A DNA stretch of 64,000 bases from Raoultibacter phocaeensis (GTDB lineage Bacteria; Actinomycetota; Coriobacteriia; Coriobacteriales; Eggerthellaceae), in assembly GCF_901411515.1 (NCBI RefSeq), contig NZ_CABDUX010000002.1:1240001-1304000 (forward strand), given 5' to 3'. Position 1 is the stretch's first letter, and each line of letters opens with the position of its first letter. The translations under genes were made by a program, and so were the position numbers. The notes under the pieces were generated by a model. It made no database searches. It was not told where the DNA came from and was given only the letters and a program-made list of their open reading frames with translations. Positions 15,924-23,863 of this stretch are shown one piece after another.

Positions 15924-18139
15924 TACAGATCACCCCTTCCAGCTTCGATCTTGCACAGTGATGAGCGCATGGCCGTAGCACCGTAGCCGGGCTCTGCAGG
16001 TGTAGAGGGCACGAGAATGTTGCCGTTGCACTTATCCCACCCGTATCCGGGCAATCCCAGTTCGGGGCATTCGTCGCGCCAGCCAGGGCGCGGAACCGCC
16101 ACGACCCCCTTCTTGATCTCGCGCGTTACCGTGGCCTTCGAGATAATGTGGCCGCGCGGCGAGGTGATGGTGATCCATTCGCCGTTCGTGATGCCGTATT
16201 TCCGGGCATCGTCGGGATGCACGAGGGCGAACGGGTCGGGATAGAGCTTGCGTTGAGCCGGAATGTTCGTCCACGCGGAGTGGAAGAACGAGTAGACGCG
16301 ATGCCCGGTGACGGCGATCAGCGGATACTCTTCGGCAAGCTCAGGTTGGGAGATGGGGCTTTCCATCGGCTCAACGTAGTCGGGCAGCGGATCGTAACCG
16401 AAGTCGGCCAGAGCCTGGCACCAGAATTCGATGCGCCCCGTAGGCGTTGCGAAGCCCGGTTGTCCGTCGGGCCGCATGATGCCCTTCTCGTACTTCTTCT
16501 CGATGTAATCGCCCTTTTCGCCTCCGGGCTCGGTGGAACGCCAGTCTTTTGACTGGAATTCCTCCCAGGTTAGATCGAGATCGTAGAATTCCTTCAACCG
16601 CCAAAGCACCATTTCCTTGGTGTTGTTCCAGGGCCAATGCTCCGGATCGATGCGCTTGCCCCAATGCAAGAAGAACTCCCAATCGTCCCAGCATTCGCCC
16701 GGAGCCTCGACGGCCTGGTCGAACGTGAGCAGCAGGTTGCCATCGATTTCCTCGTCGTATGAGCACCGCTCGGCCCAGTCAGCCGAAGGCAGCAGCAAGT
16801 CGGCGAGCTTCGCCGTCGGCGACATGTAGAAATCCTTGACTGCTACGAAATCGAGATTCGGGGATGTCATGGCCTTGTACGTAAGATTGGTGTTCTCGTA
16901 GCAGAGAAGCGGATCGTTCGCGATGGCGATGAACGCCTTCACAGGACGGGGCTCGCCGGTGATCATCGCTTCGAACACCGCATGCGGGTCGTTCGAGCGG
17001 CCGAACGACTTGTAGAGAGGATGCTCTTCGCCGCCGAACGTGAACAGCTCGGGACGGCCCGGATCCTTCGTTCCGTCCCACAATGTGATCTTGTCGTCGA
17101 GCATGACGGAGAACGAAAGGCTCACCGGGGTGCCGCCCACGACGTCAATATGACCGAGCAGCCCGTGCAGGCACGCGAGAGCGCGTCCGTTCTGGATGGC
17201 GTTTGTGTGCATGCATCCCGGTCCGAGGCCTATGTTCATGGCAACCGGTCCGCACGTACCCATGATGCGCGCGGCTGCACGGATCTCTTCGGGAGTGATC
17301 CAGCAGACTTCGGCCGCGCGCTCGGGAGTCCAATCCTTCACGCGCTCGGCGAGCTCGTCGAAGCCGTACGTCCATTTTTCCACGAAATCCGCGTCGTACC
17401 ACTCGTTCTCGATGACTTCGTGGATAAGGGCGAGCGCGAGCGCCGCATCGGTGCCGGGGCGCGGCTGGATGGCGACGTCGGCATGCTTCGACATGTCTTG
17501 GAAGCGGGAATCAATCACGACGAGCTTCGTTTTGCCGGCGCGCTGGTTCGCATAAACCTCTTTGGCCCAGGTCGTCTGCATGGCGGGGTTCTCTCCCCAC
17601 GCGACCACGCAGCCAGCATGGCGCGAGTCGCCCTTCGCGGAACTGAAGATGCCGAGCGTAAACGCATTCGGAAGTATATGGGGCATGAGGCACACGTGCG
17701 TGGGTACGAGGCTCCAGCCTTCGAGCCCGAGCGACGAGTTCAGGCGACAGTGCCAATGGTTCGCGACGCGACCTGTTCCCTGACCGGTAATGATGGCTTC
17801 GGGGCCGTACTGCTCTTTGATGCGCAGGCACTCGGCCGCAATGATGTCGAGCGCCTCGTCCCACGTAATGCGCTCGAACTCGCTCTTGCCGCGGTTTTCG
17901 GGATTTCGCTCGCCGTCGGGATCCCAGTCTACGCGCTTCATGGGATAGAGCAAACGCCCGTCGAGGTTGTTGTGAATCTCGCGCTCCGACATTCCCGAGC
18001 CGCAGATGACGCCATGCGATTTTACGTTGTCGGGATTGCCTTCGATCTTGACGATCTGATTGTTCGCATCCGAGTAGACGATGACGCCGCAGCGCGCATG
18101 GCACGTCGTGCATTGCGTTCTGGTCTTTTTAAATGCCAT
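15923..18139 (-). CDS. Molybdopterin oxidoreductase with [4Fe-4S] cluster
   Basis: 738 residues from ATG 18139, with AAGGAG well placed. Cys10, Cys13, Cys17 and Cys46 form a [4Fe-4S] motif at nearly the same positions as in acetylene hydratase. Cys150 in THVCLMPH is the likely Mo or W ligand. The residue after Cys13 is His, not the catalytic Asp of acetylene hydratase, so a hydratase role is not supported. The molybdopterin-dinucleotide-binding domain closes the protein. There is no Tat signal, so it works in the cytoplasm with the ferredoxin encoded next. The gene lies between two MFS genes and downstream of a LuxR regulator, which suggests an inducible system for an imported substrate. The substrate is not assigned. 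Confidence 0.88.
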   Translation of the reverse strand: MAFKKTRTQCTTCHARCGVIVYSDANNQIVKIEGNPDNVKSHGVICGSGMSEREIHNNLDGRLLYPMKRVDWDPDGERNPENRGKSEFERITWDEALDIIAAECLRIKEQYGPEAIITGQGTGRVANHWHCRLNSSLGLEGWSLVPTHVCLMPHILPNAFTLGIFSSAKGDSRHAGCVVAWGENPAMQTTWAKEVYANQRAGKTKLVVIDSRFQDMSKHADVAIQPRPGTDAALALALIHEVIENEWYDADFVEKWTYGFDELAERVKDWTPERAAEVCWITPEEIRAAARIMGTCGPVAMNIGLGPGCMHTNAIQNGRALACLHGLLGHIDVVGGTPVSLSFSVMLDDKITLWDGTKDPGRPELFTFGGEEHPLYKSFGRSNDPHAVFEAMITGEPRPVKAFIAIANDPLLCYENTNLTYKAMTSPNLDFVAVKDFYMSPTAKLADLLLPSADWAERCSYDEEIDGNLLLTFDQAVEAPGECWDDWEFFLHWGKRIDPEHWPWNNTKEMVLWRLKEFYDLDLTWEEFQSKDWRSTEPGGEKGDYIEKKYEKGIMRPDGQPGFATPTGRIEFWCQALADFGYDPLPDYVEPMESPISQPELAEEYPLIAVTGHRVYSFFHSAWTNIPAQRKLYPDPFALVHPDDARKYGITNGEWITITSPRGHIISKATVTREIKKGVVAVPRPGWRDECPELGLPGYGWDKCNGNILVPSTPAEPGYGATAMRSSLCKIEAGRGDL

Positions 18140-18243
18140 TTCTTCTCCTTCTCCGTTACTGGTCTTCGCGGTTTCATTCGAACTCTGCTTGTGCCGCCTC
18201 ACCTCTTTTCGAACGCATCGGCTCTGTCTTTCCTTCGAGTCAT

Positions 18244-19569
18244 CTATTCAGCTTTTTTGGGAAAGCGCACCAGAAGAGCGCACACCACGCCGATCACGCA
18301 GCACACGCCGATTCCGATGTAGGCGGGGTTGTAGCTGCCCGCAGAGCTGAACACGGCACCGGAAATGACGGGAATCATGCCGGCGATGATGCTGAAGATG
18401 GGAAGTGCAACACCGATGATCTTCGAGAAGTTCCCATTGCCGAAAAAGTTCGCAAAGCAGGTGGGACCGCATACGAGATTGATACCCCAACCAGCACCGA
18501 TGCAGATGAAGTACACGAACATGAGCACGCTGTCGTTCGCGCTGCTGAAGCTTGCTATGAACATTGCGGCGGCCATGGCGATGCCGCCGAACGCAAGCAC
18601 GCGCACCGGTTCGATTCGGTCGATAAGGGGCGCGATCAGAAAACGGACGATCAATGCGACGATACCCTGGATGGACAAGCCGAGCGCAACGATGCCAGGG
18701 TCGAAGCCCATGCCCGAGAAGTGCAGCACGCCTGCAGATACGTTTATGTTAAAGCCGAAGTACAAGGGAAGAGCGGCGCAAACGAAGAGCCAGAACGCGG
18801 GGGTTTTCAAAGCTTGCGCGAGCGTCTTGCTCTCTTTCGTTTTATACACCTTCGACGAATCGACTTTGTTCTCAACGGCTTCTTCCGTCCCCCCATCGAC
18901 GAAACCATCGGGAACAAGACCTTTGTCTTCGGGTTTGTTGCGAATAAACAGCACCACGATCACAAGACCGACAACCGCCGCCGCGGCTACCGCGTAAAAA
19001 GCAGATCTCCACGAACCAGTCGACTGAATGATGGCGTTGATTGCGGGCGGCACGAGAAACGCCACCGCACCCATTACCGCCATCATGATAGCCATGGCCA
19101 TGCCGCGCTTCCTAACAAACCACATACTGATGGTGGTTTGGCACGGCACCTGAGAACCCATAGCGCTGCTAAAGCTCAGCCACACGCCGAAGATGAGGAA
19201 ATAGGCGATCGTACTCGACCCGCCGAACTGAGCGAAAACGATGCTGCCGATAATAATCAGGATAGCCGACAGGATCATCGTCAGGCGAGCGCCCTTCTTC
19301 GATACCAAGTTGCCGATGATCGGCGCGAGCAGTCCCTGGAACAAGATGAATACGGTAAAGCCGAGGCCCACAAGCGTGCGATCCATCATGATATCGGGCT
19401 GCGTGACCATGACGGGTATCGCAATCTGACCGGCATTAAGAGATACCGACCCTAAGAGCAGGTACACCAATCCGCAAGCCGCTGTGATCACCCAGCCGTA
19501 GAAAAATCCCCCTTTCCCCTTCTTCGGCGCAGACGGAGCGGTGCCCGACTTTGCATCTTGCTCATCCAT
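18244..19569 (-). CDS. MFS transporter
   Basis: 441 residues from ATG 19569, which has a near-perfect AAAGGAGGA ribosome-binding site; an upstream start at 19605 lacks one. Twelve predicted helices, a charged N-terminus rich in Lys and Gly before GFFYGWVITAA, and a central loop rich in acidic residues. It fits the OFA-like branch of MFS. It precedes the Mo oxidoreductase by about 100 bp in the same direction and probably supplies its substrate. It follows the LuxR gene after a 298-bp gap that should hold the operon promoter. Confidence 0.85.
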   Translation of the reverse strand: MDEQDAKSGTAPSAPKKGKGGFFYGWVITAACGLVYLLLGSVSLNAGQIAIPVMVTQPDIMMDRTLVGLGFTVFILFQGLLAPIIGNLVSKKGARLTMILSAILIIIGSIVFAQFGGSSTIAYFLIFGVWLSFSSAMGSQVPCQTTISMWFVRKRGMAMAIMMAVMGAVAFLVPPAINAIIQSTGSWRSAFYAVAAAAVVGLVIVVLFIRNKPEDKGLVPDGFVDGGTEEAVENKVDSSKVYKTKESKTLAQALKTPAFWLFVCAALPLYFGFNINVSAGVLHFSGMGFDPGIVALGLSIQGIVALIVRFLIAPLIDRIEPVRVLAFGGIAMAAAMFIASFSSANDSVLMFVYFICIGAGWGINLVCGPTCFANFFGNGNFSKIIGVALPIFSIIAGMIPVISGAVFSSAGSYNPAYIGIGVCCVIGVVCALLVRFPKKAE

Positions 19570-19867
19570 AGCTTCCTCCTTTTTCTGTCGTTCGGAACAA
19601 GACATGCGGCTTCGTGCATGGCAGTACTCTAGAAAGCCTCAGGACTGTGCGAGGCATATGATTTCGGCTTTCGGGCATTGCGCATCGCATGGAGCCATAG
19701 CCCGAAGATACGTGTTTTGGTGAGAATTGCATCGGCTCGACGCTGCGAAACAGCCTGAAAGCGCCTCATGCAAGCTGCATGAAATATTTATCCGATCAGG
19801 CGATACCGTGCATGAGCAGATGATGAGGAGTCGTGAGTGCAAGCCCCTCTTCGCTCATTGAGATGAA
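19570..19867. promoter_or_regulatory. Leader and promoter region of the MFS/Mo-enzyme operon
   Basis: No gene seen in these 298 bp. It separates the LuxR gene from the operon it probably controls, and contains several short inverted repeats around 19650-19790, none strong enough to name as the operator. Confidence 0.4.
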
Positions 19868-21334
19868 CTAGAACGTCGCGATTTTTTCGGCCTCGACCAT
19901 GTCGATCAGAGCCTGATGCGAGCCGACTCCGAGCTTCTTGTATATGTTGTAAACATGCGTTCTCGCCGTCGAGTTGCTGATAACGAGCTTTTCTTCGATT
20001 CGCTCCACATTGCGGCCTTTCGCCAACAAAAGGAACACTTCGGCTTCTCGGGGAGACAATCCATAATCCAGAATGACTCTCTTGCATGCACGGATGAAAC
20101 GGCCGTCGTGATCCGAGGATATATCTCTTTCATCGGGATCGACTTCACCGAACCCGCCGTTCAAAACCTCGGCCTTCCTGCTTTCCTCAGAATTTAGCAG
20201 CACAAAGGAGAGCAGCAGCAGAAATGACAGTCCGATAAGAATGAAGTGAGTATGCTGTTCTGTGGACTCATTTCGCATGAAAATGTACCAACCGACAACC
20301 GTACCGACAAGCAGCCCGATCCAGTTGGGAATACTCGCCTTCGAGTACCTCCGAATGGAATGGATCCTGAATTCCTGATTAAGCTCGCTTCGCTCGCACC
20401 AAGCAAGAACCATGGCAAACGCATTGAACGCCACGGTCAAACCTGCGCACACGATCAGCGCCGCCTCGTTGCAGTAGGGAATGAGAAAGAGGATAGCGAC
20501 AATGAAAGGCAGCGACATCTGCTGGACCTGTTGGCTCTTCAGTACCCTATTGAGCGACCAGTGCTTCGCCATGATAGATAAAGCCGCGCCGATAACCCCG
20601 CATGCCCCCACGATAAGGGCAGGCCCCAAACCCAGCGAAACCGTCACGATCAAAATGATGCCGTACGCCGCACTATGGCATGCAAGCCAAAACGCCTTCT
20701 TGCTCGTTTCCCGAAAAACGCTCTCGTCCTCTTCGCGAAGGTAGTTTCCCCAATCGACGTTCTTCATAAGCAACCGGCAAATGGCCACCTCTGCGGCGAT
20801 GATGATCGACATTCCCATCAAACCGAGCTGCGGAGGCTGGACGGCGCACGAGAAAACGTACAGCAGAACGCTGAAGAACGCGCTCGTCGCAACCGTAAGG
20901 ATGTTCTGCCTCATGGAGTTATGGCTCAATATAAGACACCAGAGCAGGCCAGAAGCGGCAAAGCTTATGCCGAGCAGAGCCCACGTAAGTACGGCGGCAA
21001 GACCCAACGTAACCCCGAAGCACAACGCAGCCGCCTCGGCGAGGAAGGGGACGACGCCTATGGCTACCGCCGGCATAAGGACGGCGGAGTAATGCAAGAC
21101 AAGCCAATCCGCCTGCGTATACCCGAGCACGTATACGCCCAACATTGCCAAAATGGCAACTATGCGCAGAACCACCGCATACGATTCGCCATACCCGGAC
21201 GCGAGCGGCAGCGCGATGCTCAATCCGCAGTAGGTCTGGACCGCTAAAAAGCATCCGAATCCGATAGCTGCCAGAATCAAGCGGCCATCAGGAATAGCCT
21301 TGCCATCGTAGACGGACTCACTATCGTTTGACAC
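19868..21334 (-). CDS. LuxR-family regulator with N-terminal multi-helix membrane domain
   Basis: 488 residues: about twelve hydrophobic segments up to residue 390, then a soluble linker and a LuxR helix-turn-helix (LSPREAEVFLLLAKGRNVER ... STARTHVYNIYKKLGV). It is a paralog of the regulators at 2367 and 26820. Unlike them it lies upstream of and codirectional with its presumed target, the MFS/Mo-oxidoreductase operon. Substrate-responsive activation of that operon is the likely role by analogy with characterised Eggerthella regulators; direct evidence is not in the sequence. Confidence 0.88.
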   Translation of the reverse strand: MSNDSESVYDGKAIPDGRLILAAIGFGCFLAVQTYCGLSIALPLASGYGESYAVVLRIVAILAMLGVYVLGYTQADWLVLHYSAVLMPAVAIGVVPFLAEAAALCFGVTLGLAAVLTWALLGISFAASGLLWCLILSHNSMRQNILTVATSAFFSVLLYVFSCAVQPPQLGLMGMSIIIAAEVAICRLLMKNVDWGNYLREEDESVFRETSKKAFWLACHSAAYGIILIVTVSLGLGPALIVGACGVIGAALSIMAKHWSLNRVLKSQQVQQMSLPFIVAILFLIPYCNEAALIVCAGLTVAFNAFAMVLAWCERSELNQEFRIHSIRRYSKASIPNWIGLLVGTVVGWYIFMRNESTEQHTHFILIGLSFLLLLSFVLLNSEESRKAEVLNGGFGEVDPDERDISSDHDGRFIRACKRVILDYGLSPREAEVFLLLAKGRNVERIEEKLVISNSTARTHVYNIYKKLGVGSHQALIDMVEAEKIATF

Positions 21335-21565
21335 GCCCGACGCCGATCCATCGCGCCTCAGCCCATTCGCCTTCGATCCGCTGATAGCCGTCGCCCCCCA
21401 TCGACCTCAATAGCCGAATCGCCCCCGATGGTCTCAAGGCACTGGCAAAGCAACTCTGGATGCCTGCGCAGGTAAAAGCATCGGATCTCTTCCAGCTTCG
21501 CTTCTAGCTATATGGTCTTATATTTAATACCACCACGACCATGATACTACATACTCTAATTTGTT

Positions 21566-21784
21566 ATGGACATGAATGAGCGCAAAGCAAAATTAGGCCA
21601 GGCAATTCGCACCGAGCGCCGAGAGCAGGACATTTCGTTGCGCCGTTTTGCCCTTATGGTAGGGTTCAGCCATTCCTATTTGGTTGACGTCGAAAACGGT
21701 CGACGAAACATCGGCATCGAGAACCTCTGCAAGATAGCCGACGGGCTCGGTGTCGAGGTGAGCGATTTGACTAAAGGATTGTAG
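21566..21784 (+). CDS. Small XRE-family regulator
   Basis: 72 residues, a single Cro/C1 helix-turn-helix: a long first helix with two charged stretches, then ISLRRFALMVGFSHSYLVDV and an EnGRRnI-type recognition region. It is preceded by an AT-rich promoter-like region (about 21510-21560). No partner gene is adjacent: it converges with the CorA gene. It may act on its own promoter or elsewhere. Confidence 0.82.
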   Translation: MDMNERKAKLGQAIRTERREQDISLRRFALMVGFSHSYLVDVENGRRNIGIENLCKIADGLGVEVSDLTKGL

Positions 21785-21876
21785 GCCACAGCTAAAAAAC
21801 TACAAGCCAATCTCAAGCTTGTTTAGCGCGCTGCTTTCTAATCAGGATGTCGGTAACCTGCCCGTCTGCAAGCACC

Positions 21877-22809
21877 TCAGAACCAGCGAAGCTTCTTCAG
21901 CAAGAACAAAAGCGTCAACGCAAAGAGCATCGTGCAGCCCGCTACGACGGCGAAACCCCACGGATAGTCCGCAAGGGGTATGCCTAAGAGGTTCATGCCG
22001 AAGAAGCCCGCCACTGCCGTGGGGACGCACAGCACGAGCGTCACCGTAGCCACCACCTGCATCGTGCGGTTCAGATCGTGTTCCATGAGCAGGCTGAAAT
22101 GATCGATTGTGGAATCGAGTATCTCGGAGTGTATCCGCGTTGTCTCAAGCGCCTGGCGGTTCTCTATCAGCACATCGTCGAAACGGTCGCGGTCCTCTTT
22201 GGTGGGAAAGGGTGAACGGCGCAGGTACTTCTCGAAAATGGCATCGTTGGTGATAAGCGAGGTTTTGAAGTACACGAGCGAGGAATCCAGCACGTAGAGA
22301 TCCTCAAGCGCTTTGCGCGAAGGGCGCTTCGTGGTAGACATGAGCTCGGCGCGCCGTCGGTTGATGAGGCGAAGCGCCATGAAGTACGCCGAAGACGAGG
22401 CCGTAAGGATATCGGCCGCAAAGGCATGCACGTTCTCGGTCGGCGAGAGTTCCTTGGATGCTTTGAGCTGGTCGATGAGCGGGATCTTGTACACCGAGCA
22501 CACGGTAACCACGTTATGCGGCGTTTCGAACAGCGCGATTGGGATGGTCTTGTAGCTGCGCTCGTTGGAAGAGCGATCGCGCACAGGCGTATCCGAGATG
22601 AACAGGGTGTAGCCGTGGTCGTCCTCGATGCGCGACACCTCGTCGAGGTCCAGTGCGGCACATACATCTTCCTCCTCGAAACCGAACGTGCTGCAAAGAT
22701 GAGAAAGCTCATCGGGTGTCGGTTCGAATACGGCTATCCAGCAGCCGGGTTCTTCCTCGTTGATTTTTTTGAGCGCATGATGCTCATCGGTGCGGAAGTA
22801 CTCGATCAT
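21877..22809 (-). CDS. CorA-family divalent cation transporter
   Basis: 310 residues from ATG 22809. The long N-terminal cytoplasmic domain is mixed alpha/beta and ends in an extended helix. Two C-terminal membrane helices follow, the first closing with the signature GMN (FFGMNLLG). The tail KKLRWF is basic as expected. It should form a pentameric Mg2+ (or Co2+/Ni2+) channel. It lies downstream of the transhydroxylase small subunit in the same direction, but with about 230 bp between, so it is probably a separate unit. Confidence 0.9.
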   Translation of the reverse strand: MIEYFRTDEHHALKKINEEEPGCWIAVFEPTPDELSHLCSTFGFEEEDVCAALDLDEVSRIEDDHGYTLFISDTPVRDRSSNERSYKTIPIALFETPHNVVTVCSVYKIPLIDQLKASKELSPTENVHAFAADILTASSSAYFMALRLINRRRAELMSTTKRPSRKALEDLYVLDSSLVYFKTSLITNDAIFEKYLRRSPFPTKEDRDRFDDVLIENRQALETTRIHSEILDSTIDHFSLLMEHDLNRTMQVVATVTLVLCVPTAVAGFFGMNLLGIPLADYPWGFAVVAGCTMLFALTLLFLLKKLRWF

Positions 22810-23037
22810 ACGCCTGCACCTCGCAGCGGACAGACGGATACAACAACGGTTGCCACGAAACGAACTCCTTTGCACAAGACGACCCGACGACGTCGCGCAG
22901 CCGGACTTTTGCCGTGCGAAGCGACCAAGCGCCTCGCGAAATCCGATTATAGTCTATTCTTGCGTTTCGCAGATCGAGGCAAAGACGGAACGGGGCGAAG
23001 CGCTGTGCCTCGCCCCGTCTTTGCTGCCGAGGATCCT

Positions 23038-23859
23038 CTATGCGCGGTACAAAGCGATCGTCCCGACGTTCAGATCCTTCTCGACCGTCGAGATGAAATC
23101 GGAAACGGTGCGGGGCATATACCCTTCCGCTTCGACCGTGATGCTGTAGTCGGCCGGCTCGATCTGGCGGAACCAGAAATCCCCGAAGTCGTCGGATTCG
23201 GTTTCCCTCGTCTGTCCCGTGGCGCTATCGGTGAGGATGACCTTGGCGCCGATGATGACTTCCTCCTCCTCAAGATCGGCGATTTCCCCGCCGATGAAGC
23301 GCTTGGGAAGATTCAGGTAGTACACGCCGGGGCCCGTACCGAATTCGGGATGGAGCTTCTCCGCGGCGTCGAGCTCGCCGGCGAAGTCCTCGATATCGCC
23401 GAACCGCAGCGCATCGTGAGCGCACGCCTCGACGCAGCGCGGCACCGTCCAGCCGTCGTCGAGCAAGTGGGCGCAGCCCGTGCATTTCTGCGGAATGTCG
23501 AGCTCCTCGTTCCAGAACACCTTGTGATACGGGCACGCTTCCGCGATGGCCTTCTGGCCCTTCGCCTTCACCGGGTCGATGACGACCAGTCCGTCGTCGC
23601 GGCGGTACACGGCGCCGTCCTTCGCCGCAGCCATGCACGGGGCGTTTTCGCAATGCTGGCACATGATCGGCGTGTAGGCGACGGTGACCTTCGGAACCTG
23701 GCCGCGCTCCTTCTCCTCGACGTTGAGCCATTGCTGGCCCACATCGGGCTGCGGAGCGGCATAGGGCATCCAATCGTTGTCGCAATGCTCGTCTTTGCAC
23801 ACAAGCTGGCAGCTGCGGCAGCCGACGCACTTGGCTACATCTATGACAAAGGTCTTCAT
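23038..23859 (-). CDS. Transhydroxylase-type iron-sulfur small subunit with C-terminal beta-barrel
   Basis: 273 residues. The first 190 contain repeated ferredoxin cysteine groups: CVGCRSCQLVC (residues 11-21), CQHCENAPC, a CPY, CTGCAHL and CVEAC, enough for several [4Fe-4S] clusters. The last 80 residues form a carboxypeptidase-regulatory or Cna-B-like beta domain (GAKVILTDSATGQTRETESD). This two-part architecture is that of the small subunit of pyrogallol-phloroglucinol transhydroxylase. It starts 4 bp after the large-subunit gene ends and completes the heterodimer. An upstream in-frame start would lie inside the large subunit gene and is rejected. Confidence 0.9.
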   Translation of the reverse strand: MKTFVIDVAKCVGCRSCQLVCKDEHCDNDWMPYAAPQPDVGQQWLNVEEKERGQVPKVTVAYTPIMCQHCENAPCMAAAKDGAVYRRDDGLVVIDPVKAKGQKAIAEACPYHKVFWNEELDIPQKCTGCAHLLDDGWTVPRCVEACAHDALRFGDIEDFAGELDAAEKLHPEFGTGPGVYYLNLPKRFIGGEIADLEEEEVIIGAKVILTDSATGQTRETESDDFGDFWFRQIEPADYSITVEAEGYMPRTVSDFISTVEKDLNVGTIALYRA

Positions 23860-23863
23860 GGGG

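Noticed and set aside
16982-18322. A 446-residue plus-strand frame
   Set aside because: Antisense to the Mo oxidoreductase gene and of shadow composition.
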